Source: Dankookia rubra
GTDB taxonomy: Bacteria > Pseudomonadota > Alphaproteobacteria > Acetobacterales > Acetobacteraceae
Direction: 5' to 3'
Length of the DNA: 64,000 nucleotides
Assembly: GCF_004355005.1 (NCBI RefSeq)
Contig: NZ_SMSJ01000004.1
Coordinates: forward strand, 1-64,000
The position numbers and the translations under genes are program-made. The notes under the pieces were generated by a model. The model saw only the letters and a list, made by a program, of their open reading frames with translations, did no database searches and was not told the origin of the DNA. Below, piece by piece: positions 32,284 through 41,387 of this stretch (its first letter is position 1; each line of letters starts with the position of its first letter).

Positions 32284-35247
32284 ATGACCGCTGCCTCGAG
32301 CGGCCCGTCGACTGCCCCGGTTGATTTCGGCCCTTTCCGGCTGGTCGCCCAGACGCGGCTGCTGCTGAAGGATGGGCAGCCCGTCCTCCTGGGAAGCCGC
32401 GCCTTCGACCTGCTCCGTGTACTCGTCGGCAATGCGCGGCAGCCGGTGAGCAAGCGGGAACTGATGGCGAAGGTCTGGCCCGATGTCGTCGTCGACGAAG
32501 GCAGCCTGCGCTTCCACATCGCGGCGCTCCGCAAGGCGCTCGGCGACGGAGAAGGCGCGGCACGCTACATCGTCACGCTGCCGGGCCGCGGCTACACCTT
32601 CGTCGGCGACGTCAGGCTGTCCGACGCGGCAGCGGCCAGCCAGCGCCAGGCGGTCGACCCTTCCTACATCCTCCCTGCCCGCCTCGGGCGCCTCCTCGGG
32701 CGGGATGCGGTGACGCGGGCTGTCGCAGCGCGGCTCGTCGCCGAGCGATTCGTGTCCCTGATCGGGCCGGGCGGCATCGGCAAGACGACCCTCGCCGTCA
32801 GCCTCGGGCATGAGTTCCTCGAAACCTTCGCGGGGCAGGTCTGCATGGTGGACCTCGGGCCGGTCGGCGATCCGGGCCTCGCGGTAGGGGCCGTCGCCTC
32901 CGCCCTCGGCATCGCGGTCCGGACCGCGGATGCGAGCCCCGCCATCATCGCCTTCCTGCGCGACCGGCGGCTGCTGCTGATCCTCGACAGCTGCGAACAT
33001 GTCATCGACAGCATCGCGGTCCTGGCGGAGCAGATCCATCGGCAAGCGCCGGGAACCCATATCCTGGCGACGAGCCGGGAGGCGCTGCGCGTCGAAGGGG
33101 AACGCGTCGTGCGCCTGGCCGCGCTGGACTCGCCGCCCGAGGACGAGGCGCTGGACGCCGCCAGGGCCCTGGCCTTTCCGGCGGTGCAGCTCTTCGTCGA
33201 GCGCGTCGCCGCCGGCGAGAGCGCCTTCGAGCTGAGCGACGAGGAGGCTCCCGTCGTGGCCGGCATATGCCGCAACCTGGACGGCATGCCCCTGGCGATA
33301 GAGCTCGCCGCCGGCCGCGTCGGGGTCTATGGCATCGCCGAGACCGCGCGGCTGCTGGACGGGAGCTTCCCGCTGGTCTGGCGAGGCCGGCGCACGGCAC
33401 ATCCGCGCCACCAGACCCTCGCCGCGACGCTCGACTGGAGCCACGCGCTGCTGCTCGAGCCGGAGCGCCTGGTGCTGCGGCGGCTGGCGATCTTCGTCGG
33501 CGGCTTCAACCTGGCGGCGGCGAGGGCCGTGGCAGCCGATGATGTCCGCGGTGGCGAGATGGTGCTGGATTCTCTTGCCGGCCTCGTCGCAAAATCCCTT
33601 GTGGCGGTGCGGTCCGGCGGCGCGAGGACAACCTACCGCCTGCTCGACACGACGCGCGCCTATGCGCTCGAGAAGTTGGCGGCCAGCGGCGAATGGGCTG
33701 CGGTTGCCCGGCGGCATGCCGGGTATTTCCGCGACAGCCTGCCATTGCGGAGCCATGGCTCCGCCGAGACGGCACGGGCCGGATCCATCGACCGTGACAA
33801 TATCGGCAATGTCCGTGCCGCCCTCGCCTGGTGCTTCGGCGAGGGCGGCGATCCCAGGATCGGCGTCGATCTTGCCGCGGCCGCGGCGCCGCTCTTCCTC
33901 CGCCTGTCGCTGCTGACCGAATGCCTGCTCTGGACGGAACGGGCATTGGCCATGCTCGAGGCTGACATGCGCGGAGCCCGGCAGGAGATGGAGCTGCAGG
34001 CCTCGCTCGGCGTCTCGCTGATGTTCACGAATGGCAACGGCGAACGGGTCTTCGCCGCCTTCGAAAGCAGCGCGGCGATCGCGGAGCGCATCGGCGACCT
34101 GGAGCGTCAGCACCGACTCCTGGTCTGGCTCAACATCCTGCATCTCCGCATGGGGCGCTACCGGGACGCGCTGGCTCATGCCGAGCGATGCGCGGCGACC
34201 GCCCTGCAGCTTGGCGACCCGGATGCGATTGCGGCGGCGGACGGCCTGGTCGGCTCCAACTACAACCTGCTGGGGCGGCATGCGGAGGCCGAGCTGCTGC
34301 TCTCCGCCTCGCTGGCCCGGGGGATACCGGCCGACGGTCCGGTACGCCTCGGCTTCAGCACCAGGAACCATGCGATGATATCGCTGGCGCAGACCCTCTG
34401 GCTCCGTGGCCGGCCGGACCGGGCGGTGTCCGTCGCGCTCGAGACCATCGAGGAAGCGGTTCAGCTCGGCCATCCCGGCACCCATTGCATCGCGCTGCTC
34501 TACGCCGTCGCGGTCTTCCTCTGGGCCGGCGACCTTGCGCGGGCGGAGGAGCATCTCGAGCAGTTCATCGCGCAGGCGAAGCGTCATTCCCTGGCACCCT
34601 ACCTTGCATCCGGCATGGGGATCAGGGGCGAGATCGCCATCCGCCGCGGCCAAGCCGAGGCCGGTGTCGTGGCGCTGCGCACCGCGCTCGGGACGCTGCA
34701 ACGCGACCGCTACCAGATGCGCGTCACCCCGTTCTGCTGCGCCATCGCCGAGGGGCTTGTCTCGCTGGGCCGCCCTGAGGAGGCGCTGGCGACGATCGAC
34801 GGCGCCATCGAACGGGCGGAGAGCGTCGGCGACCTGATGTGCATGCCCGAGATGCTCCGCATCAAGGGCGGGATCCTGGCCGGCCGGCCGGATACAGCGC
34901 CGCAGGCGGCCGAGGCCATGCTCCTGCGGTCGATCGAGCTGGCACGGGCAAAGGATGCGCTGAGCTGGGAGTTGCGTGGCGCGATGAGCCTGGCCCGGCT
35001 CTGGTCCCGCCAGGGCCGTCACCGCGACGCGGCGCAGCAGCTTGCCGCGGTCCACGGCCGGTTCACCGAGGGCTTTGCGACCGCCGACCTGCTGGCCGCG
35101 AGGCTGCTGCTCGACGAGTTGGAACGCCGCGCCGCGGGGATGTCCTGGCCTGCGCCGCGGCCTGGCCCCGTGGCGCCGCCCGACGACGCGCCGCCAAGCG
35201 ACGGGCACGGGGACGACCGGAGGATGCAGGACCGGGCGCCGGACTGA
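32284..35247 (+). CDS. Winged-helix/STAND ATPase/TPR transcriptional regulator
   Basis: This 987-residue protein joins an OmpR/PhoB-type winged helix (about 12-110, SRAFDLLRVLVGNARQPVSK and SLRFHIAALRKAL, then YIVTLPGRGYTFVG), a STAND NTPase (about 130-460) with P-loop GPGGIGKT (161-168) and LLLILDSCEH (about 225-234), and a long helical TPR-like region (about 530-950). STAND regulators switch on by ATP-driven oligomerisation when an inducer binds the repeats. This architecture (COG3903-like predicted ATPase) occurs in many proteobacteria and Actinobacteria, and the ligand is unknown. The start at 32284 begins the wing-HTH. It is divergent from the AraC gene and could control either flank. 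Confidence 0.92.
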   Translation: MTAASSGPSTAPVDFGPFRLVAQTRLLLKDGQPVLLGSRAFDLLRVLVGNARQPVSKRELMAKVWPDVVVDEGSLRFHIAALRKALGDGEGAARYIVTLPGRGYTFVGDVRLSDAAAASQRQAVDPSYILPARLGRLLGRDAVTRAVAARLVAERFVSLIGPGGIGKTTLAVSLGHEFLETFAGQVCMVDLGPVGDPGLAVGAVASALGIAVRTADASPAIIAFLRDRRLLLILDSCEHVIDSIAVLAEQIHRQAPGTHILATSREALRVEGERVVRLAALDSPPEDEALDAARALAFPAVQLFVERVAAGESAFELSDEEAPVVAGICRNLDGMPLAIELAAGRVGVYGIAETARLLDGSFPLVWRGRRTAHPRHQTLAATLDWSHALLLEPERLVLRRLAIFVGGFNLAAARAVAADDVRGGEMVLDSLAGLVAKSLVAVRSGGARTTYRLLDTTRAYALEKLAASGEWAAVARRHAGYFRDSLPLRSHGSAETARAGSIDRDNIGNVRAALAWCFGEGGDPRIGVDLAAAAAPLFLRLSLLTECLLWTERALAMLEADMRGARQEMELQASLGVSLMFTNGNGERVFAAFESSAAIAERIGDLERQHRLLVWLNILHLRMGRYRDALAHAERCAATALQLGDPDAIAAADGLVGSNYNLLGRHAEAELLLSASLARGIPADGPVRLGFSTRNHAMISLAQTLWLRGRPDRAVSVALETIEEAVQLGHPGTHCIALLYAVAVFLWAGDLARAEEHLEQFIAQAKRHSLAPYLASGMGIRGEIAIRRGQAEAGVVALRTALGTLQRDRYQMRVTPFCCAIAEGLVSLGRPEEALATIDGAIERAESVGDLMCMPEMLRIKGGILAGRPDTAPQAAEAMLLRSIELARAKDALSWELRGAMSLARLWSRQGRHRDAAQQLAAVHGRFTEGFATADLLAARLLLDELERRAAGMSWPAPRPGPVAPPDDAPPSDGHGDDRRMQDRAPD

Positions 35248-35403
35248 ATCGCGCCAGGTTTGCGCGGCCTAGCGGCACGCGACCCGGCATGACGACATTG
35301 GAATTGCCGGGCTGCGGTCGCGCTGCGCCGTGCGGCCGCCGCCGCAACCCGGCCCGGTGCCTTTCCATCCCTGCTTTCAGCCTGGTGGTGGCGAGACTGG
35401 CCG

Positions 35404-35868
35404 TCAGAGGCCCAGTTCCTCGAGGCCGGCATGGTCGGCCGGACGGATGCAGGTCCACTCCCAGCGCAGGCGGCGGCCGGCCTCGGGGATGGGCTGGTCG
35501 TTGACGGTGGCGTAGCGATGGGTCACCAGCCCCGCCGCGTCGAGCTTCCAATGGCCGTTGCCGTAGCTGCGGAACCAATTGCCGCTATCGTCGCGCCATT
35601 CATAGGCAAAGCGGACGGCGATGCGGTCTGCAGAAAAGGTCCAGGGCGCCACCACCAGGCGGTACTCGAGCTCCCGGCTCCATTTCCGGGTCAGGTAGCG
35701 CAGGAGCGAGGCGCGCCCGCGCAGGACTTCGGTACGGCAGTGCCAGACGCTGTCGGGGCTATAGGCGAGTGCGACGCGCTCCGGCGCGCAGGTGTTCCAG
35801 GCGTCCTCCATCATGCGCACCCTTGCGGCCAGGGTATCGGCGGTCAGCGGCCGTAGCGGCTCGGGCAT
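35404..35868 (-). CDS. DUF1348 (NTF2-like) protein
   Basis: The 154-residue protein is a DUF1348 member with a SnoaL/NTF2-like fold, marked by [32 protein letters not shown]-type segment, [18 protein letters not shown] and [20 protein letters not shown]. The family has no known activity; the cavity suggests a small hydrophobic ligand. It is paralogous to the gene at 36169, from which it diverges. The start at 35868 gives the conserved N-terminus. The downstream STAND gene is convergent with it. Confidence 0.9.
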   Translation of the reverse strand: MPEPLRPLTADTLAARVRMMEDAWNTCAPERVALAYSPDSVWHCRTEVLRGRASLLRYLTRKWSRELEYRLVVAPWTFSADRIAVRFAYEWRDDSGNWFRSYGNGHWKLDAAGLVTHRYATVNDQPIPEAGRRLRWEWTCIRPADHAGLEELGL

Positions 35869-36168
35869 CGGGTGGGCTCCGCGTCGACGATCGCCGGCCG
35901 TGCAGCCCGGCTTTGCCAGCATTCGGGCAGCATCGTCCCGGCCGATGCGGGCGGCTTTTCCCTGCGTCCGGCGGTTTGCTGGTTAGCGCGGGGCGCCACC
36001 GCGCCCGGTCGTCCCGCCGAGCGGGGCGGGGCGGCCCGACCATGCATTCGCGCAAGCACCGGTCCTGGGCGGAATACCGCGGAACCGGGCGCCGGCAACC
36101 GTCGGGCGATGGCTCGCGGCACCCGGGCGCGGCGCTGCAGCACCGCCATCCTGCACCGGGGAGATCGC
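35869..36168. other. Divergent intergenic region of the DUF1348 pair
   Basis: Exactly 300 bp separate the two DUF1348 start codons. The stretch is GC-rich like its surroundings and I see no clear operator, repeat or RNA in it. Confidence 0.45.
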
Positions 36169-36642
36169 GTGGCCAAGGATCGCCAACCCCTGCCGCCCTT
36201 CACCGAAGCCAGTGCGGTGCTGAAGGTCAGGACCGCCGAGGATGCCTGGAATTCCTGCGACCCGGCGCGGGTGGCCCTCGCCTCCGCTGCCGGCAGCCTT
36301 TGGCGGAACCGGACCGAGATCATGCAAGGGCGGCCGGCCATCACCCGGTTCCTGGCGCGCACCTGGATGCGGGAACTCGACTACCGCCTGATCCGGGAGC
36401 TTTGGGCCTTCGGGGGTAGCCGGATCGCTGCCCGCTTTGCCTATGAGTGGCACGATCCGGCTGGCCGGTGGACACGGTGCTACGGCACCGAGGCCTGGGA
36501 ATTCGACCGGCATGGGCTGGTGCGGCTGCGGCATGCCTCGATCAACGACCTGCCGATCACCGAGGCGGAGCGGAAATTCCATTGGGACCGCACCGGACCG
36601 CGGCCGCCGGATCATCCCGGCCTGTCCGAACTCAATCTTTGA
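36169..36642 (+). CDS. DUF1348 (NTF2-like) protein, second paralogue
   Basis: The 157-residue product aligns along its whole length with the neighbour at 35404: [38 protein letters not shown] and [17 protein letters not shown] are matched by equivalent segments there. A GTG start at 36169 is chosen because GGGGAG lies 5 bases upstream and the frame before it is low-complexity. The head-to-head pair probably arose by inverted duplication. It precedes the catalase-like gene by 282 bp in the same direction. Function unknown. Confidence 0.85.
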   Translation: MAKDRQPLPPFTEASAVLKVRTAEDAWNSCDPARVALASAAGSLWRNRTEIMQGRPAITRFLARTWMRELDYRLIRELWAFGGSRIAARFAYEWHDPAGRWTRCYGTEAWEFDRHGLVRLRHASINDLPITEAERKFHWDRTGPRPPDHPGLSELNL

Positions 36643-36924
36643 CCGGCGGGCGCGATGCGCGCCCCGGCGAGCCTGGTGGCCGCGCGCGGCGGAGTCCCTG
36701 CGCGGGTCCCGGCATGCGCAATGCGCGCCCTGCGGATCGAGCGCCGCTGCACCGCCGCGACGCGCTTCCGTATCGGAGCCAGTATGGCGTGCGAATGCGC
36801 AATGCCCGATGAGAGAACCATGCGACGACTGCCCGTGAGGCCGGCGGGACGCAGTCCGGCCTGCCGTGCCCGGGCAGGTCAACCTACCAGGCTGGTCTCG
36901 CCACACAGCCCTCGGAGCGATGTC

Positions 36925-37911
36925 ATGAGGAAGCGCGGTTTCGCCTTGGCCTTGCTGCTGGCCGCCGGCGCGGGCATCTGGCCGGCGGCGGGTCAGAACA
37001 ATGAGCAATTGGGCCAGCGGCTGTTCGACGTGATGTCGCGCAACAACCCGGAAGTGCTGCCGGGCCGGCGCGTCAACCATGCGAAAGGCGAGGTGTTCAA
37101 GGGCACCTTCACCGCCAGCCCGGGCGCTGCTGCGCTCAGCAAGGCACCTCACCTGCAGGGCGGGACAGTGCCGATGGTGATCCGCTTCTCCGACAGCGGC
37201 GGGACCCTGACCGTTCCCGACCGGGCGGAGCCGGTCCACGGCATGGCGATGACCTTCCTGCTGCCGGATGGCAGCTCGACCGACCTCATGTGCCTCAACA
37301 TGCCGGTCTTCGTCTCGGCAACGCCGGAGGATTTCATCGCCTTCAACGAGGCCTTGCAGGCCAGCCCGCCCGGCAGTGCGTCGCCCACGGCGATCCAGCG
37401 CCACGTCGCGGCCCACCCGGAGACCCAGCGCTTCCTCGCCATGCTGAAGCCGATGCCGGAGAGCTTCGGCACCGCGAGCTATTTCGCGATCCATGCCTAT
37501 CGCCTGACCAATGCCGCCGGCGAGCGGCACGATGTCCGCTGGCGCATCGTGCCCGAGGCGGGGGAGCTTGCCCGCAAGCCCGAGGATGCCGCAGCGAGCC
37601 CGCCCGATGCCCTGTTCGAGGAGATGCATGGCCGGCTGGACCGTGGCCCGGTGGCGTTCCGCCTGCAGGTCCAGGTGGCCGAACCCGGCGACCCCACGGA
37701 CAATGCCACCATCGCCTGGCCCGAGAGCCGCCGGATCGTCGACCTCGGGCAGATCCTGGTGACGGCCGCGGTGGCCAACCCGGCCGAGGCCGAGAAGCCG
37801 ATCGGCTTCCTGCCCGGCAAGGAACTCCCTGGCCTCGAGCCCGGCAACGACCCGTTCTTTGCCGCCCGTGCGGCCGTCTATGCGGTGGCCTTCAGGGCCC
37901 GGAATCCCTGA
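36925..37911 (+). CDS. srpA: SrpA-like catalase-related peroxidase
   Basis: The 328-residue exported protein has a signal peptide (about 1-23) and a minimal catalase core: catalytic His in GRRVNHAKGEVFKGTF (His52), RFSDSGGTLTVPDRAEPVHG, and NMPVFVSATPEDFIAFNEA. It lacks the C-terminal flavodoxin-like part of large catalases, as in the SrpA (catalase-related peroxidase) group that uses haem to reduce peroxides. A GGAG site precedes ATG 36925. The cytochrome P460 gene follows 71 bp downstream; both are periplasmic haem proteins and probably co-transcribed. Confidence 0.88.
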   Translation: MRKRGFALALLLAAGAGIWPAAGQNNEQLGQRLFDVMSRNNPEVLPGRRVNHAKGEVFKGTFTASPGAAALSKAPHLQGGTVPMVIRFSDSGGTLTVPDRAEPVHGMAMTFLLPDGSSTDLMCLNMPVFVSATPEDFIAFNEALQASPPGSASPTAIQRHVAAHPETQRFLAMLKPMPESFGTASYFAIHAYRLTNAAGERHDVRWRIVPEAGELARKPEDAAASPPDALFEEMHGRLDRGPVAFRLQVQVAEPGDPTDNATIAWPESRRIVDLGQILVTAAVANPAEAEKPIGFLPGKELPGLEPGNDPFFAARAAVYAVAFRARNP

Positions 37912-37982
37912 TGGCGGCGCGGCACTCGGCGGGGCGGCCGGGCCGGCGTCCATCCTCAGCCCGCGAAAGGGAGACTTGCGAC

Positions 37983-38513
37983 ATGGCACGGACATCAACG
38001 CCCGCGCTTGCGGTTGCAGCCGTCGCATGTGCCGCCGTCGGGGTGGTCCCTGTTCTGGCCGGCCATGCTGAGGACGAGGCGTCGGCCGTGTTCGGTGTCA
38101 GGATGCCTGCCGGATATCGCAATTGGCAGTTGATCAGCGTGGCCCATGAAGCGGGCAGCCTCAATGACCTGCGCGCCGTCCTGGGCAACGACGTCGCGGC
38201 GAAAGCCTTCCGGGAAGGGATCACCCCCTTCCCGGATGGCGCGATCATCGCAAGGCTGGCCTGGCGCCATGAGCCGTCGGCCGGAAACAACGCGGCCTTC
38301 GGCCGGACCCAATCCTTCGTCGCCGGCGCCCCCACGAATGTCCAGTTCAGCGTCAAGGATTCGAGCCGGTACCCCGGCACGGGTGGCTGGGGATTCGGCC
38401 AGTTCGAGGGCGGCAGGCCCAACCGCGACGAGGCGCTCCTCGGCACATGCTTTCCCTGCCACAGCCAAGCGCCGGGCACGGCCGATTTCGTCTTCACGCG
38501 CTACGCGCCTTGA
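37983..38513 (+). CDS. Cytochrome P460-family protein
   Basis: The 176-residue precursor has a signal peptide (about 1-28), the P460 block MPAGYRNWQLISVAHE, a segment SVKDSSRYPGTGGWGFGQF with a candidate cross-linking Lys125, and a C-terminal haem site CFPCH (156-160). P460 cytochromes hold a lysine-linked c-haem and oxidise hydroxylamine or detoxify NO; related cytochromes c' beta only bind gases. Which applies here is not clear. A GGGAGA ribosome-binding site precedes ATG 37983. It follows the SrpA gene, pointing to reactive nitrogen or oxygen defence. Confidence 0.87.
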   Translation: MARTSTPALAVAAVACAAVGVVPVLAGHAEDEASAVFGVRMPAGYRNWQLISVAHEAGSLNDLRAVLGNDVAAKAFREGITPFPDGAIIARLAWRHEPSAGNNAAFGRTQSFVAGAPTNVQFSVKDSSRYPGTGGWGFGQFEGGRPNRDEALLGTCFPCHSQAPGTADFVFTRYAP

Positions 38514-38748
38514 GCGGCATCGGCTTCGATCATGAATCCCGCCCCGGGACGTCGGCAGCAGCCCCGGCGCCCAAATGCCATGCGGCCCTGCCGCCTCGCA
38601 GGTCGGACCAGCGCTCGCCCGCTGCCAGGAGAGAGACTTCGGGACCGGACCAACCTGCATTCAGGGAAACGCCCGAGGGAAGCCGGACAGATGGCTCCGG
38701 AGCCGACCGCATGATGCGACCCACGTGATCGCCGGGAGGGAGCATGAC

Positions 38749-39246
38749 ATGGAGGAAGCAAAGTCACGCGTCTCGGTGAGCTATGCGGGCTTCGGCGGCG
38801 CTTCCGCGGCGTTCCAGCACTCCCGGTTCACCTCGCTTGCACATGCGGGGGTGGTCGAGAGTCTCGAGCGCGCCATCGAAGCAGTGGGGCTCCGGGGGGG
38901 CTGGGCAAAGTCGATGCCCAGGCACTTGTGCGGCGGGGTGGCTAGGACTTGCGAGACACAGTCCAAGTCCTGTCGCTCTACCCAAGGTGCATGGTGCGAC
39001 TGCTCGAGCCGGATCCCGGCGTCCTGCCCGGCGCTTCCCTCAGGTTCGCGGCCGTGGAGACGCCGGACGGGCATGTCACCGTCACCTGGGCCGACCATGC
39101 CGCTGCCTTCGCGCGCTGCGATGATCCGGCGCTCGTCGAACTGGGGCGTGAACTCGCAACCATCTGCGAAGCCGTCTTGACGCGGACCTTGGTGTTGGGG
39201 CGCACGCCCGCCGATACGAAGGCGCGCCCGTGGATGAACAGGAGGG
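38749..39246 (+). pseudogene. Broken DUF302 gene
   Basis: From ATG 38749, placed behind GGGAGGGAG, one frame encodes MEEAKSRVSVS and LAHAGVVESLERAIEAVGLR, a DUF302 N-terminus. After a run of seven G (38894-38900) the family sequence continues only in another frame: GLGKVDAQALVRRGG, a TAG stop at 38943-38945, then VQVLSLYPRCMVRLLEPDPG, LRFAAVETPDGHVTVTW and ALVELGRELATICEAVL. So the gene carries a G-tract frameshift (eight G would restore the frame) and an in-frame amber codon. The 3' end runs without a stop into the DUF983 gene. Domain assignment is from sequence pattern; the end at 39246 is approximate. Confidence 0.6.
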
Positions 39247-39251
39247 GCACC

Positions 39252-39701
39252 GTGGCAGCCGACCCAGAACCTCGTCGCATCGAACAGGCTACCCTGGCGC
39301 AGATGGCGAAGCGATCGTCTCCTGCCCTCTGGCCCGGCCTGCGTCGCGGCGTGTCCAGACGATGCCCGGCTTGCGGCGAAGGCCGTCTGTTCTGCGGCTA
39401 CCTCGCGGTGATCCCGGCATGCTCGGTGTGCGCCAATGACAACGAGCAGTATCCTTCCGACGATTTCGCACCCTACGTCACCATGTTCTTGGTGCTGCAT
39501 CTGATGGTGCCGATCCTGCTGATCGCGGACCGCGCCTGGAATGCGCCAATGGGCCTGGAACTGGCCCTTGCGCTGCCGCTTTTCGCGGCCGCAACGCTTC
39601 TCCTCTTGCCTTTCGCCAAAGGGGGCGTGATCGGCTTCGCGTGGTCGCGCGGTGTAACCCGTGCGCCAGTGACCATCACAGGCCTCGATGGAAGTGGCTG
39701 A
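39252..39701 (+). CDS. DUF983 membrane protein
   Basis: The 149-residue protein matches DUF983: WPGLRRGVSRRCPACGEGRLF with CPxC (38 and 41), a second CSVC pair (57 and 60), then two membrane helices (about 76-95 and 103-123). The Cys pairs probably bind zinc at the cytoplasmic face; the function of the family is unknown, although some members lie near cytochrome oxidase genes. GTG 39252 is chosen since AGGAGG lies 6 bases upstream; the longer frame belongs to the broken DUF302 gene. Confidence 0.85.
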   Translation: MAADPEPRRIEQATLAQMAKRSSPALWPGLRRGVSRRCPACGEGRLFCGYLAVIPACSVCANDNEQYPSDDFAPYVTMFLVLHLMVPILLIADRAWNAPMGLELALALPLFAAATLLLLPFAKGGVIGFAWSRGVTRAPVTITGLDGSG

Positions 39702-39859
39702 CCCGTTCATCCGCGCCAAGGCCGGCAGCATGGTGCGCGCGCGGCAGAGCGGCCGGGCGGACGCGCGGTCGGCCGGGTCCGATCGATACCGGTGCCGTGC
39801 GGTCGCGCCGGCGGCGCGATCCGTCGCGGGCGGCCTTTCGGGTGCATAGCCGCTCGGCG

Positions 39860-40330
39860 ATGATGACGCGCCACGACCTGGCGGAGCGACGGTGGGAGGC
39901 AATTCTCGACCTGCTGCCCGGCAGGGCGGGTGATCCTGTTCGGCCCGCTGCCGACAACCGCGCCCTTGTGGACGGCGTGCTGTGGCTCCGGCATTGCGGG
40001 GCGTGCTGGTCGGACATGCCGGCGCGCTACGGGAACGGACTGGGGGACGGTTCACAGGCGCTTCGCGCGGCCGGCCCAAGGCGCGGACCGGGAGCGGGCG
40101 TCCTGGACGCTCTCCAGCACGCCAGATGCCGGGGACCGCATGATCGACGGCACCCGCATCCGCGCCCATCGGGATGCAGGAGCGGCACAGGGGCGCGCTC
40201 CGATCGGCAAATCCATCGCCCGCCCTTCGGGCAAGGCGGTGCGTCATCCGGCGCCGAGGCGGTCGGAAACCTGCTCGTCATGCCCGGTGCCGGCGGCGTC
40301 AGCCGGGCCGAGGACCCGCTGAACACCGCC
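39860..40330 (+). pseudogene. IS5-family transposase remnant, frameshifted
   Basis: From ATG 39860 one frame reads RHDLAERRWEAILDLLPG, ALVDGVLWLRHCGACWSDMP and ARYGNG, the DNA-binding start of an IS5-type transposase. Near 40035-40045 similarity moves to another frame: DWGTVHRRFARPAQG, then MIDGTRIRAHRDAGAAQG, which contains the first DDE aspartate region. Later sequence decays. No terminal inverted repeats or target duplication were recognised. The original element was probably related to IS427-group members. Confidence 0.72.
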
Positions 40331-40393
40331 GTGCTCATCATCTGCGCCAGTTCGGCAACGGCAGGTCAGGGGGGGCGGCGCCCTCCCCTGCCG

Positions 40394-41266
40394 TCATTCC
40401 GCCGCCGGCGCGACCTTGTCCTGCGTCCTGGTCTCGAAATCGCTGGCGTCGTGTCGCTCATGCAACTGGCTTGAAGGCTCCCCCTGCACCCGGTTCACCA
40501 TCCTTCCGCGCCGCGCCGCCGGCCGCGCGTGGATCGCATCGGCCCAGCGGTTGACGTGCTTGTAGCTCGGCGCGTCGAGGAACTCCGCCGCGCCGTAGAG
40601 CCAGCCCTTCACCAGCCCGCCATACCAGGGCCAGACCGCCATGTCGGCGATCGTGTACTCGGCGCCGCCGAGGTACTCGTTCTCGGCCAGGCGCCGGTCG
40701 AGCACGTCGAGCTGCCGCTTCACCTCCATTGCGAAGCGGTCGATCGGGTACTCCCATTTCGTCGGGGCATAGGCGTAGAAATGCCCGAAGCCGCCGCCGA
40801 GATACGGCGCGCTGCCCATCTGCCAGAAGAGCCAGGACAGCACCTCGGCCCGCGGCGCCGGATCGCGCGGCAGGAAGGCGCCGAATTTCTCCGCCAGGTG
40901 CACGAGGATGGCGCCTGATTCGAAGACCCGGATCGGGGTCGGCCCGCTGCGGTCGAGCAGCGCGGGGATCTTTGAATTCGGGTTGATGCCGACGAAGCCG
41001 GAGCCGAACTGGTCGCCCTCGCCGATGCGGATCAGCCAGGCGTCGTATTCGGCGCCTTTGTGCCCCGCCGCCAGCAGCTCCTCCAGCATCACCGTCACCT
41101 TCACCCCGTTCGGCGTGCCGAGCGAGTAGAGCTGCAGCGGGTGGCGGCCGACCGGCAGCTCCTTCTCATGCGTCGCGCCGGCGGTGGGGCGGTTGGTATT
41201 GGCGAAGCGGCCGCCATTGGCCTTGTTCCAGGTCCAGACCTTGGGGGGGACGTATTCGTCGGTCAT
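40394..41266 (-). CDS. yghU: YghU-like glutathione transferase
   Basis: The 290-residue protein matches E. coli YghU closely along its length: VWTWNKANGGRFANTNRP, THEKELPVGRHPLQLYSLG, NGVKVTVMLEELLA, GINPNSKIPALLDRS, GGGFGHFYAYAPTKWEY and the tail QLHERHDASDFET. YghU is a nu-class GST that binds two glutathiones per subunit and has disulfide reductase and peroxidase activity in the cytosol. GGGAG lies 8 bases before the ATG at 41266. It is divergent from the DUF1028 gene. It extends the run of redox genes in this region. Confidence 0.95.
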   Translation of the reverse strand: MTDEYVPPKVWTWNKANGGRFANTNRPTAGATHEKELPVGRHPLQLYSLGTPNGVKVTVMLEELLAAGHKGAEYDAWLIRIGEGDQFGSGFVGINPNSKIPALLDRSGPTPIRVFESGAILVHLAEKFGAFLPRDPAPRAEVLSWLFWQMGSAPYLGGGFGHFYAYAPTKWEYPIDRFAMEVKRQLDVLDRRLAENEYLGGAEYTIADMAVWPWYGGLVKGWLYGAAEFLDAPSYKHVNRWADAIHARPAARRGRMVNRVQGEPSSQLHERHDASDFETRTQDKVAPAAE

Positions 41267-41387
41267 GGGCGATGCTCCCGTTGATGGCTCCGGGGTAGAG
41301 GATGGGGCCGCTGCGGCGGAAGCGACACCCCTCCCCCGCCGGTCGCCGCGCGGGCATGCTCGGCGGCCGAGCCGGAGGGAGCCCCGC

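Noticed and set aside
36715-36805. Repeated ATGCGCAATGC near 36715 and 36793
   Set aside because: Only two short copies in GC-rich DNA with no further symmetry; likely chance.
38949-39701. A 250-residue DUF302-DUF983 fusion protein
   Set aside because: The DUF302 half lacks its N-terminus in this frame and has a stop codon just upstream, while a strong ribosome-binding site and GTG start DUF983 on its own.
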